The notes under the pieces were generated by a model that was not told the origin of the DNA, searched no databases, and saw only the letters and a program-made list of their open reading frames with translations. A DNA stretch of 64,000 bases from Turbatrix aceti (Eukaryota; Nematoda; Chromadorea; Rhabditida; Panagrolaimidae), in the NCBI GenBank assembly GCA_963969345.1, contig OZ017766.1:3162001-3226000 (forward strand). Reading direction: 5' to 3'. Below, in pieces: positions 42,501 to 52,881 of this stretch (the stretch's first letter is position 1; every line of letters starts with the position of its first letter). A program made the translations under genes and the position numbers.

Positions 42501-43670
42501 AGCACACTTGCCGTGCTGGTATACTGGCTGGTATGATGCGATTGCGGCTGGCGTGATTCACGGAGTACCTCGCAGCCTCCTCCGGGGTTCCCTTTTTGGG
42601 CAGTAAATATTTTTAATTTTTGCACGAACCCGAGATTTGTGTTCTCCAGCTTGCCTGTGTCAATACACTCCGCTCCTGTTCCCTTTGACACTCACTCACT
42701 TTTTGGGGCATCATTGGCAGGGCAATAGCCGGATCGGATTTTGAGTGCATATTAATAGAGCGGCGAGGGATGGGATGACCTTGCTCGCCGCTTGATTGCT
42801 CACTTCATCCGGCCGCCGCAGTGCCCGCAGTAGTGTTCGCTTGGACGAATGTGTATTTTTGTCTCTGCCTGAACGCGTACCGGGGGTGTGGCGTGAGCTC
42901 AGATATTCGAACGGGCAGGTAGAGGTAGCTGGATCACGTTTTACCTACTGCCGACTCGGTGGTGTTTGTAAATAGCGGACTCGTTGACGCTTGGGCTCTG
43001 TGCTCTCGAAAAAGTGTTCCTCTACGGGTCGCACTTTCAATAATAAATCGAGGAAAGTTTTCGCGTGCCGCAGGTGACTGCTGCATAAAAAAGGTCATCC
43101 TGGGACGCGTCTTTGTTTCTAATGACTTTTTTAATGGGCTGACTGCGCTTCCGGAGGCTGCAGCGGGGGTGAAGGTGCTTGCTTCACCTTCTGCTTGGTT
43201 TTTGGTTCAAAAACGATCACCTGCACGTTGCTTTTTTTTAAATAGGCTCTTGAGATCTAAGTTACACGGTTTGCCTTTGGTTACTTTCTTTGCAACTTTA
43301 AAAAATCGATATGATTGTTTGTTACCCTCCGGTTAGTTTTCCGGAAAGCAAAACAACATGCCGGCGACCACCGATCACCGCAAGCGTCACAGCATCGCTT
43401 TGGCCTGTCCGGGGTATTGCAGTGTCAGTCCGCAACGTTATGTACACGTGGGACAACGGGGCTATGTAGCATCGGTAGGGGAGGCTGCCTCCCACCAAGT
43501 TCTGTCTCTGTTTCCTGTCGGAAGTTCTGAAATGCGATTAAAAGACGAGCACTTTGATACCCGAGCGAGAAGATTATCGTTTGGCCGTGACTTGTTGCTG
43601 GCTTCATCGCGATCGTAATTTGCAGAAGGGTACCTACCGCGCGAGCCTGTCTCTCATCAGTTAGCTGAAA
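39556..43670. other. Intergenic/upstream region of the FGT-1-like gene
   Basis: About 4.1 kb with no exon I can support. A strong TATA-like run (CTATATAAAAG) lies at about 41921-41931 on the + strand, with no recognisable coding start after it. It could be a distal promoter for the transporter downstream or chance. Confidence 0.35.
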
Positions 43671-46131
43671 ATGGCCGTCGACGATAGCCCAAAGCGTCTG
43701 GGCGATAAACTCGATAAAGAGCAGGGCGAGCAGCTCATCGAGCGGTTCATCGAACCTAAAGATGCCAACAAGGCGCTTAACAGCTCCAACCAACTTCCCG
43801 AGGTGAGTTTTGGAACTATGTATTGGGGAAACCAAGTGGCCTGATTTTGGGATTAGAAATGTTTTCTCGCGCCTGCGCTTTTGTTTTTTTGCAAAAAAAT
43901 TTGCGGTTTGTAAAAGCCACGTTTTGTGGGTAAACAAATGAAGCTGATCAAGCGCGATGCATCCTGGGCTTTGTCGTGAGCACACTAAAGCCCCAAATCG
44001 CACGCACGCACGCTGACGTGATTGTGCTCGCTTGCACTAAGCCTTGCCAGCTTGGTTTACGGATCCCCTGGTCTGAACAAGCGAGCTTCAGCACATTGGG
44101 GGCGTTTGCACTCACAAAAAAAGCCACGCAGGACTTTGGCGCTTGTTGAGTGACAAGATATTGTCGTCGGGTTCTAAAAACAGATTGATCACACTTTAAA
44201 CCACGATAAATGCACTTTGATGCGTAGGAGCAAAAAAAGTCCCGGAGTGATAGATTATGTCCCAGAATTCTTCCTCAACTTGATAAATGGACCGGCTCGG
44301 CCACCGGCTACGTACCAAAAACAGGGCTCCGCCGATTACCGGAGCTCTTATATGCAACGATAAATCAAGTTTTTTTGGTTATCAGACGGCAGCCCGCCAG
44401 GTTAACCGGGGATAACAGCGGATTACCAGTGACACGTTTTCACGATAAGTCGGTAGCTCTGAAGTTAGCCGGGGGGATTGACTACCTGTCGCGAGTGCTA
44501 TATAAGGCATGAGCGATATTGTATGTTGATAATCATTTACTGCCACAATGGGTAATTTGAAATTCGAATGTGAGGTAATAGTTTTTGGTTGGCAAAAAAT
44601 CGTAGTTCTTATTTCGACTTCCACAAACGAGCACTGTTTTTCAGGGTCGACTAACATGGCCTCTGCTCTTCTCCGTGATCGCCGTGACCATCGGCGGCTC
44701 CTTCCAGTTCGGTTACCACATCGGTTGCGTCAACGCACCCGGCGCCCTGGTGACCAAGTTCTTCATTGAGTCCCATCACCGCATGTTCAACACGACGCTC
44801 ACCAAGGAAGAGGCCGACCTCGCGTGGTCCGTCTCTGTCGGTATCTTCGCCGTCTCCGGCATGGCGGGTGGTCTGCTCTCCGGCTGGTTTGCCGACAAAA
44901 TGGGTCGCAAGGGCGCGCTCCTCTTCAACAACCTCTTTGCCGTGATCGCCGCTGTTCTTATGAGCCTTGCCAAGTACGTCGACGTCTACTTCCTCATCAC
45001 GATCGGTCGTTTGGTCATTGGTTTTACCTGTGGCCTGGCTTCCGGACTGGTGCCCATGTACATCAACGAGGTCTCGCCGATCAACCTCCGGGGAGCCCTC
45101 GGCACTCTCCATCAGCTGCTCGTGACGATCGCCATCCTGGTCTCGCAGATCCTCGGTCTGCCGTTCATCCTGGGTACGGAGGAACGATGGCCCCTCATCT
45201 TTGCCTTCACAATCATTCCCGTTGTTTTGCAACTTGTCACACTCCCCTTCGCCCCAGAATCCCCCAAGTACAACCTGATCGTGAAGGGCAAGACCGACCA
45301 GGCCGAGAAAGACCTCCAGAAACTGCGGCAAGTCCCCGACGTCAGCCCCGAGCTGCACGTCATCCAGGACGAGGCTGTCGAGACCCAGAACCAGCCGAAG
45401 GCGACGCTGCTGTCCATGTTCAAGGGCGAGATGCGCTGGCCCATGTTCATCGCCATCTTCATGATGCTCTCGCAGCAGTTCTCCGGCATCAACGTCACCA
45501 TGTTCTACTCGACCAAGCTCTTCATCGACGCCGGCCTGCGCGGCAACGAGCCCTTCTACGCGACCATCGCCATGGGCAGCTTCAACGTCGCGATGACGGT
45601 TGTCTCACTCTGGCTCGTCGACCACCCCAAATTCGGTCGCCGCTCGCTTCACCTCATCGGCCTCACCGGCATGCTCTTCTCTTCGGTGCTGCTGGTCGTC
45701 TCTATGACGCTTTCCGGCGACGACGGCCACGGCAACCCTGCCAACAAGTACGCCTCGTACGCTTCAATCCTGTTGGTTCTCCTGTTCGTTGTGTCTTTCG
45801 CGACAGGACCCGGCAGCATTCCTTGGTTCTTTGTCACCGAAATCTTCCCTTCGGCAGCCAAGTCCGCGGCCAACTCGATCGCTGTCATGAGCAACTGGCT
45901 GGCCAACTTCATTGTCGGCACTTCCTTCCTGCCCCTCAACGTGAGTTCTTTGCGTTTGTGCCATTCCATCGATAACCAGGAGTGTCTTTTTTGCAGAACA
46001 TCCTCGGAAAATATACGTTCCTTGTCTTCGCGGCACTCCTCGCGTTCTTCATTGCCTTCACGTACAAGTTCGTGCCAGAAACAAAGAACAAGAGCTACGA
46101 CGAGATCAAGAAGGATCTCAAGAAGCACTGA
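43671..46131 (+). CDS. fgt-1: Facilitated glucose transporter, FGT-1/GLUT class I-like
   Basis: Exons 43671-43802, 44645-45940 and 45997-46131 give 520 residues. A hydrophilic N-terminus of 44 residues precedes GRLTWPLLFSVIAVTIGGSF and QFGYHIGCVNAPG, the first helix of GLUTs. Later marks are DKMGRK, GRLVIGFTCGLASGLVPMYI, NEVSPINLRGALGTLHQL, PESPKYN, QQFSGINVTMFYSTKLF (sugar-contacting helix 7 region), GPGSIPWFFVTEIFPSAAKS (helix 10) and PETKNKSYDEI at the end. This is a full set of class I GLUT motifs, so it should carry glucose across the plasma membrane. C. elegans fgt-1 also makes two isoforms differing at the N-terminus. Here a second first exon at 44548-44574 splices to the same acceptor. 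The other SLC2-like gene in the window is far more diverged. AATAAA is near 46418. Confidence 0.93.
44499..44507 (+). promoter_or_regulatory. TATA box for alternative first exon
   Basis: TATATAAGG lies 41 bp upstream of the ATG of the alternative first exon, at a distance that places a start site in its short 5' UTR. It lies inside the first intron of the long isoform. Confidence 0.55.
44548..44574 (+). CDS. fgt-1: Alternative first exon (short isoform) of the FGT-1-like gene
   Basis: ATG plus eight codons ending in GAG and a GTAATA donor, phase 0, joins to the common acceptor at 44644/44645. The long first exon also ends in GAG and phase 0, so both isoforms continue E-GRLTWP. The product would be 485 residues with a nine-residue cytosolic start instead of 44. 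The start sits just downstream of its own TATA box. Confidence 0.6.
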
Positions 46132-46636
46132 CTCGTGCCTTTTTAAGTGCCCCTCGGGCTGCTTCAAAAATCCATTTTTTTTATCAACACAGCCAGCCTC
46201 AGTCTGCCCAATATTCTCAGTTTGTGTGTCAACTTGATCTGCTATCGTAAAGTGCGTGTGTGGGGACTACCGTGCAACGCGGGTGTCCTGCTAGGTTTTT
46301 TTCCCTCTTACAGTACATTGTTTGCATATTTGGCACGTCTGAGAGATTTCGGCCAAGGTAACATTTTTTTAACACTAATTATGCACTGATAACTGTTTTT
46401 TATTTTTGTTACGTGACAATAAAGTGATTTGTTGCGAGAATAAAATAAATTTTAAATCCATAGGACGTCTACCTCTGTCGATGGATATGACGCGGACTTC
46501 GGAGTCTGAGAAGTCCTGGAGGGCGTTAGTTTTTTTTCGTGGTTTTTGCATTCAACCGAGGCAAACAGATTTTTCAAAAAGTTCAAAAGACCCTTTCTGC
46601 CTGTCAGGTAAAATTTCCCCGGTCTCATTGGACTAA

Positions 46637-47276
46637 TTAGGAGCCAGAAAAACGCAGAAAACGTATAAAGTAGAGCGAAATCATCCGTATATAACCCCCA
46701 GCTCGAGAGCGATTTCTCGCCGGGCGTTGTGGCGAACGCTTGTAAACCAGTCTCTTGGTGGCCGAGAGTGGCGGATGGGCTGAGTCGCGGAGTTCTGCGG
46801 CTGTCGCTCCTATGTTGAATCGTCCGTCCAGGTCAAGCGTTGCGTCGACAAGGGTTCGGTGGAGGAGTCCGCTGTTCCCTGGTCGCTCAAAGAGTGGTGC
46901 ACCGGTCGAGGCCCGAAAGGGAGCAGACAAAAACCACCGCGCTATGCAGTGACCGGATCGCGGATGAGAGTAGGAAGGCAGTCGCAGCCGTGGCAATACG
47001 TTCAGACCCACAATCTTTTTTTTGCGTGCACCAGTTTTTTATCGACATACCAATCAACTTTACGCACTATTCGTCACCTCACCTGCATAAATCGGCCTTC
47101 TCGATTGGAAAATGTGAACCTCGTTCGCCAAGGCTTCTCTGAGCTGCTGCGGTTTCATGCGCTCAATTTCATCCGTGTCGATGCTGATCTGGAAGTTTCC
47201 GATGGGCTCGTTGTCCGGGTCGTGGTATGGCTCAAGGTAGTCGTCCTCTAGGGCTTGGTCTGCCGGCGGGTGTTTT
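46637..47276 (-). CDS. 3' end of an unrecognised gene, 5' part not found
   Basis: Two minus-strand exons are plausible: 47276-47083 (194 nt, acceptor TTACTTCAG, donor GCAG|GTGAGG) and 46941-46637 (acceptor CATAG, ending in TAA). Phases agree. The first encodes an acidic stretch with DDYLEPYHDPDNEPIGNF and then IERMKPQQLREALANEVHIF. The second has LVDATLDLDGRFNIGATAAE and a basic tail. I do not recognise the family. The first exon begins in mid-codon, so at least one upstream exon must exist. None is visible to the right, where a retroelement (from 47370) and AT-rich palindromic DNA follow. The gene may have a very long intron or may have been cut by the insertions. It converges with the FGT-1-like gene. 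Confidence 0.55.
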
Positions 47277-47369
47277 CTGAAGTAAAAAATATTTGATCGG
47301 TGAGCTACTGTAGTGTTCTCTTTCGGAAGAAGCGCTAATGCATGTTTATGCAAGTATGAAAATGGTAAT

Positions 47370-47763
47370 TGTTGTATCCGCGGCGTAAGGCAAAAGAGGA
47401 AGACAAAGAAGTGTTGCAACCCGCGCTCCAACCTTTGGCGCGAGGGGCCAGCCGCGCGAGCTAGCAAGTCGTTAGACAAATGACTTGCGCCCGCGGACGC
47501 GATCAACACCTTGTTCCCTCTCTTTGTCTATCTCCCTGCCACAGTATCCGGAAGCAAACAACGCCCCATTAGCATCTTTATATAAGAGCCTAAGACACGG
47601 GGTTTCACGAACCACTGTCTAGGGCCAAGTCCCCCGGTTGCTTGTTGTAATTTGTGTGATTTTGCTGAATAAATTTGATTGTTGTATTGTGATATTGTGA
47701 TTGTTGGTATTTGTGTTAGAGGAGTTAAGTAGGGAGCCTTAGAGAGGAACCGGGTACACATTA
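47370..47763 (+). repeat. 5' LTR
   Basis: 394 bp. It contains a TATA box (TATATAAG, 47579-47586) and a polyadenylation signal AATAAA (47668-47673), which place the U3, R and U5 parts. The same signals recur at the matching place in the 3' LTR. Confidence 0.92.
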
Positions 47764-47764
47764 C

Positions 47765-47779
47765 TGGTGCCACTCCCGC
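47765..47779 (+). promoter_or_regulatory. tRNA primer-binding site
   Basis: TGGTGCCACTCCCGC begins one base after the 5' LTR. It would pair with a tRNA 3' end finishing in ...GGCACCA. I cannot say which tRNA without the genome's tRNA set. Confidence 0.7.
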
Positions 47780-47876
47780 TCTAAAGGCACCCCCTGCCTC
47801 CTCCCCATTTTTCCGGAAAAATTGCCCCTGCCCTACTGTCTATTGTGTGATATTTTATTTTGTGTAACGTCTTTTG

Positions 47877-49121
47877 ATGACAAACTCTCGGCATACGTAC
47901 TCGAAAATGCCATCCCTATTCGAAAACTGCCACACCGTCGAGCAGCTAGTCAAAACGCTGATGGTGTTCGAAAAGAGCACGTTGTTATCGATAAATAATT
48001 TGGAAACCGCGATCAAGGAAGTAAAGGAGGACATTCAGACCCTCAAGGATCGACAAGCAGATGATATTGAAGAGCAGGTGAACATTGCGCTCACAGAGAA
48101 GATTGGTGATGCTGTGCACGGCGACACAGACAAGTACGATGAATTGAAGAAGCTTCTTGGAACGGCTTTTACGAAGCAAACGACGGATCACGAGAAAACT
48201 ACGATACGATTGACGGCATTGACCGAACTAACTACGAAGGCGTGCAACGCTACGAAACAGCTTGATGAGCTGCGTGACGAAATCCGTAAACTGGAGACGA
48301 AAATTAACGAACTAAATCTAGACTCAAAACCGAAACCCCCTACGCTAATTCGCCGGGATAAATTTTGTGCTCCGATGAAATCCCAGGCCATGCTTGATCC
48401 CACTGCTCAGGCAATCGAGCAACTACGAGCCCTGTCTATGCAAAGCGCTCCCCAGTCGAGCTCAACGGAGTACCACACTACGAACGTCATGTTTGGGACA
48501 ACGAATTCGATGTCATACTTTGACACTTGTCACCTGGGGGGTGATATTGACGAACCCTTCGACGACATTGCCGACGACCCTCCAAAGCACGCTGCTATGC
48601 TGATGATAGCCACGAATTCAATGACGGAAGTATGTCCAATGTTCAATGGTATGCCAACACAAACATTCTCCGACTGGCTCCGCAAATTTGAACTCACAGT
48701 TGCCAGATTTCCCTTCAAGATGCGTGACGAACAACGGCTTGCCTACCTTGTTTCCAAAATGGAAGGTGTTGCCCTATTGGCCTACAATGCTTTGGATCCT
48801 GCAGTCAGTGAAAACTACAACGCCACCTTGAACGCTTTGAAGCACCGCTTTCCGAGCCGTGCTGCCGAACATGTTGCTGCAAACTCTTTTGACCAATACA
48901 ATCAGGTGAAAGACGAGGAACTGCCATTCCAAATTGGCGACGAAGTCTGGCGTCGTGACCCGCTCAGGAACGTCTGGATTGCCGGTCACGTTACTGGCAA
49001 CGACGGAAGCTTCATCTTCCATATTAAGGACGATGACAGCGACAAGACACACCGAGCCCACCGCGACGACATGAAGGCCCGCAAGCGACACGCATACGCT
49101 TGCACCACGTCGATGCCCTGA
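47877..49121 (+). CDS. Gag fused to integrase C-terminal tail (LTR retroelement)
   Basis: A single uninterrupted ORF of 414 residues. The N-terminal 150 residues are helical and charged with coiled-coil character. The Gag capsid-like part (about residues 245-335) has PMFNGMPTQTFSDWLRKFEL, then RLAYLVSKMEGVALLAYNAL and LNALKHRFPS, the usual Ty3/gypsy retrotransposon-gag pattern (F.G..F.DWL..FE ... L...L.G.A..AY..L ... L..RF). It then passes without break to ELPFQIGDEVWRRD and VWIAGHVTGN, with a closing HRAHRDDMKARKR. This resembles the small C-terminal beta domain of gypsy integrases (F..GD.VW.R ... W..G.V). No zinc knuckle, protease or RT is present. The open frame suggests the fused product is or was recently selected. 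Confidence 0.8.
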   Translation: MTNSRHTYSKMPSLFENCHTVEQLVKTLMVFEKSTLLSINNLETAIKEVKEDIQTLKDRQADDIEEQVNIALTEKIGDAVHGDTDKYDELKKLLGTAFTKQTTDHEKTTIRLTALTELTTKACNATKQLDELRDEIRKLETKINELNLDSKPKPPTLIRRDKFCAPMKSQAMLDPTAQAIEQLRALSMQSAPQSSSTEYHTTNVMFGTTNSMSYFDTCHLGGDIDEPFDDIADDPPKHAAMLMIATNSMTEVCPMFNGMPTQTFSDWLRKFELTVARFPFKMRDEQRLAYLVSKMEGVALLAYNALDPAVSENYNATLNALKHRFPSRAAEHVAANSFDQYNQVKDEELPFQIGDEVWRRDPLRNVWIAGHVTGNDGSFIFHIKDDDSDKTHRAHRDDMKARKRHAYACTTSMP

Positions 49122-49346
49122 TTCTCCGGCGACGACACCTCACCGCTCCCCACAACACCAGGGTCGAGCTTCAACCTCCGCGTTGAGTTTTGTTGTTTCC
49201 CTTTTTTTCTCTCCAAAACGAGCACCGCGTAATTCAAGTAGTTGCCCCTTTTTCCCAACTAGTTGCCACTGCAATCCGGATACCATTTCAAACCTTTTGT
49301 ACCTACCACACGCCGCTTGAGGCCGAATTGGCTTCAAACTTCTCCC

Positions 49347-49360
49347 GAAAGGGGGAGGGG
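49347..49360 (+). promoter_or_regulatory. Polypurine tract
   Basis: GAAAGGGGGAGGGG lies directly upstream of the 3' LTR, where plus-strand DNA synthesis of an LTR element would be primed. Confidence 0.8.
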
Positions 49361-49754
49361 TGTTGTATCCGCGGCGTAAGGCAAAAGAGGAAGACAAAGA
49401 AGTGTTGCAACCCGCGCTCCAACCTTTGGCGCGAGGGGCCAGCCGCGCGAGCTAGCAAGTCGTTAGACAAATGACTTGCGCCCGCGGACGCGATCAACAC
49501 CTTGTTCCCTCTCTTTGTCTATCTCCCTGCCACAGTATCCGGAAGCAAACAACGCCCCATTAGCATCTTTATATAAGAGCCTAAGACACGGGGTTTCACG
49601 AACCACTGTCTAGGGCCAAGTCCCCCGGTTGCTTGTTGTAATTTGTGTGATTTTGCTGAATAAATTTGATTGTTGTATTGTGATATTGTGATTGTTGGTA
49701 TTTGTGTTAGAGGAGTTAAGTAGGGAGCCTTAGAGAGGAACCGGGTACACATTA
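49361..49754 (+). repeat. 3' LTR
   Basis: 394 bp, read as identical to the 5' LTR, and followed by the target duplication GTAAT at 49755-49759. Confidence 0.92.
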
Positions 49755-49759
49755 GTAAT

Positions 49760-50541
49760 TAATAAATATAATATTTCTGACATGAATGATACTAACATAA
49801 GATGCTTATCATTTTTTTATAAGCATCTTTCCGGTATACGAAGGCTACCAATTCGCACTAAAGCCTGATATACAAACGAGAGACAGAAGAAAACAAAATG
49901 CTACCTAGAATCCGATAAGCTTCAGTACAGTATCGGGGGTCTTTATGTCAATAGAAAATTTTATATTTCTGTGTTTCTTTACTGAATTGTTGTTTTTTGA
50001 AACATTTAATTCATCCTTGTAAACCTAAAGACGCTTAAAATGTTAGCGTTTATCAAAGCTTTTAAAAAAACATGTTAGTTAAATTTTCTGATTTTTCCTA
50101 AGGGAATTGGGCTCAGAACTGAGCCCGGCCTGATTTACTTGTTTTTTTTATTTTGTTTACCAAAAATTGACATGAAAACAACAAGCGACAAACGGCATGC
50201 ACCCGTATGTTTCTCTATTATATACTTGGCCGGGGTGTTTTCTCCGAGTATATCAATGTACGGCATAAATGCGTAATGCGACGGAAAGCGACATTAGTTA
50301 TATTTTTTTCAATAACATCATATTATTTAGCCCCCCCGGGCCGTTTTATTAAGGTCCCGCCCGTTTTTGATCCTGATTTCAATCGTTATTTTATGAACGT
50401 TACATGATTAGCCGTTTTGATTCAGGCCTCAGTTCATCCTACACTTCTTTGTACAGATGCAGATGCTGATTACAGTTTCTACATGTATTCCATTTTTTTT
50501 TATTAGATCGGAATCTAATGAAAAAATTTTTAATTTTTCTT
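49760..50541. other. AT-rich segment between retroelement and palindrome
   Basis: No gene is seen. It holds an 11-bp perfect hairpin (AAGATGCTTAT / ATAAGCATCTT, 49799-49829) and an 8-bp hairpin (GGGCTCAG / CTGAGCCC, 50109-50126). The first half-site AAGATGCTTAT also occurs inside both palindrome arms (about 53111 and its mirror), so part of this flank may be an older, diverged copy of arm sequence. Confidence 0.4.
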
Positions 50542-52740
50542 CACTGCTTCATCACGCAGTTTCCTAGAAACGCTGGGAGGCAACAACGATAACGCATAAA
50601 ATTGGATACAAAAGGCGCTTCACGCACAGGTACGATATTTTAAAATATCAGTCTTTGCGTAACTGATTTCGTCAAAGATAGAAATGTCGGAAAACAACAA
50701 TATTCATGAGACAAATAATTTTTATTTTTGTACGCTGCCAAGGAATACAAATCGTGTACTTCGGAACTTCTGGACTTTCAGAATTGACGAAGAGCTGATT
50801 CGTAGGACACTACGCACGCTGTACACAATAAAACCGGCTTCGGAATATTGTTGGCCTCTTTTGTAACATCTATATGCATTTTTTGTAAGTTAAATTACTT
50901 GTCATTTGTATTCATCTCGCTCTTGCTAACGTTTTAAGCCAAAGAAATTACGTCAAAGAACGTGAACTTTGTGCTGACGCACGTTACCGTTGTGCCCCTT
51001 TGGCCGCGGCATTACTTAGAAAAAAAAGCATTGGCACAGAAACTGATGACAATTCCGCTGACTTCTTAATTAACTTACCTGAATAGGAAGTTTATTTTGG
51101 TGAGTTACGGTATCAGGGCTCAGAATAATTCCGACGTCAAAGCAGCCATGTGCCAGGTACATTAGCAAGGGCAGCAAAGAACATGCAAAAATCGAACAAC
51201 CGACGTTTGGACTCAATGATGCTGCTTGAGGATAAAATCAAAAAACTTATTTTTTTTACTATAGCAGAGCCGAGAGTCTACGGTACAAACAATTTTAATT
51301 TTACATAAAATTTTCATGCACCAGGTTTCATATTTTTCTATCGTATATACTATTGTGCATTTTATCGTTTTTTACCTGTTCATTTTTGTTCCTGAAAAAA
51401 TCAACACAATAGAAAAATACGATAAAAAATATGGAAAGCTCGTGCATAAACATTTCAAAAAAGTTTCAATTTGGAAAAATACTGTATTTTATGTTTTTAC
51501 GTTGCAAAAGCAACCAACAAATTTCAAGATGAAAAAAATAGAAGCCGTATTTTGAATACGGATTTGGATTAGAACGACGTGTGCGCCAAAAGAGAAGAAT
51601 ACTGCCAAGTTTCAAAAAAATGTACCTGTTGTTGTTTTTTAGTATTAAAATACTTTGACATTTTAAAATGCTACTGCTAAGTACAAAACAGTATATCTAC
51701 AGCTTCGTAATCTTGATTACTTCCGCCAAACGGTGAAGAAATTTAATTAACCTGTAAGATTTCAATCTTGGTCAAAAAAAACTTAAGGCTTCTGATTGAC
51801 ATTTGTTTTTCGTAGTTTAAACAAAGAAGTATACAGAGTTTTCCTACAGTGATGATTGTCATTAATACAACACCATAAATTTATAAACGTTTTTCAAGAT
51901 GCCTCACTTCGGCATTTGCTGTGCATGAGATCTGTAATACACTTCATTGAAGATTTAGACACAAAAGGTGCTTTGTCTTTGTCCGAAAAAAATAATCCTA
52001 AAATAGAGTTACATTTTTGGCAACGCTAGGTAAAAGCATGCATGTTTTGTTGTCTAAAATTATAGACATCCGTTGGTTTGTAATACCACTGACATGAGTA
52101 ACGTTGAAATGAATAAAAGCGTTTGTACACTATGCGACAAAGGGCTGTTGTAGTTTGTAGATCTTTAGATAAAGTAAAAAATGTCGGATTTTCTTACTTT
52201 TGTGCAAAGATAAAAGCAGTGATAAGCTTCTTTTGCCCGATTGAGATACCTCTAAATTGAGTGTTGGTTTATCTCCTGTAGCCCATGCCGGATGACTAAA
52301 TTTTATCCGACCACTATGCGTTTTTTGCCATATCCTTCCACCATTATCCATGACTGTTTTTTTTCAGTGAGTCATCCCGTCTAATGAGCAGAGCGGTTTT
52401 TTTGCATTACACAGTACTTGTTGTAACACCTACAAAAAACAAAAAAATGCTCATTGTAACACCAACAAATCATTGTTTGTTCTTTTGGCTTTTTTTACCG
52501 ATTTGTCAATTACTTGCTTGCAAAGTCGATTGTCAATACTTTATGGATTGATAAATGACCAAAAACGGTGTTTTCAATTTTATAACAATTTCCCATAAAT
52601 CAAGGGTTAATGAAGTTTGATGACGCTATGTCTATTGAGCGGAGCTCAATAGATAAAAACTGAATTCATGATTTTGTTTAAAAAACTGAAAGCACAGAAA
52701 TTGCAATCAGTTGTAGAACGTAGCTTTAAAAGATGCTGGT

Positions 52741-52881
52741 TTACGGCAGGGATATTCGAAGCGACATGATAGCCATTAGGATGCCAAAGACTACGACGTG
52801 GCGAAGGTAGCTACGATTGACGGCGTGCCAAGCTGGTTGCGCGATTACGTAGTAAAACTCACGCGGGTCACCTCGCCGCAT
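52741..52881 (-). CDS. 46-residue ORF with one hydrophobic helix, left arm
   Basis: Short but codon-like and much more GC-rich than its AT-rich surroundings. The product starts MRRGDPREFYYVIAQPAW and ends in a hydrophobic stretch (HVVVFGILMAIMSL, about residues 28-41). An acceptor-like CTATAG lies just before the ATG, so it could also be the last exon of a longer transcript. I do not recognise it. It could be a captured fragment of a host gene, like the Hsp70 piece at the palindrome centre. Confidence 0.35.
   Translation of the reverse strand: MRRGDPREFYYVIAQPAWHAVNRSYLRHVVVFGILMAIMSLRISLP

Larger units (their letters stand above)
47370..49754 (+). mobile_element. Non-autonomous Ty3/gypsy-like LTR retroelement
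   Basis: A complete element of 2385 bp. It has two 394-bp LTRs that I read as identical, starting TGTTGTATCC and ending TACACATTA. The 5-bp target duplication GTAAT is at 47365-47369 and 49755-49759. It also has a primer-binding site, a polypurine tract and one ORF. The internal region is only 1597 bp, and protease, reverse transcriptase, RNase H and the integrase core are absent. It therefore cannot move alone but keeps every cis signal needed to be moved by a full-length relative. Identical LTRs mean a recent insertion. The end TTA rather than CA is set by the target duplication. Confidence 0.9.

Noticed and set aside
44824..45975. 383-codon plus-strand frame inside the FGT-1-like gene
   Set aside because: It overlaps the transporter exon in another frame and has the Arg/His-rich composition of a frame shadow.
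47370..49754. Canonical LTR end at ...TACACA (TG...CA)
   Set aside because: Ending there leaves no target duplication. Ending at ...CATTA gives a perfect GTAAT repeat on both sides and equal 394-bp LTRs.
51316..51555. 79-codon hydrophobic ORF in the arms (mirror 62439-62678)
   Set aside because: Very AT-rich, with Lys/Phe/Ile-heavy composition expected from random AT-rich DNA; no family or promoter signal, and its exact duplication follows from the palindrome alone.
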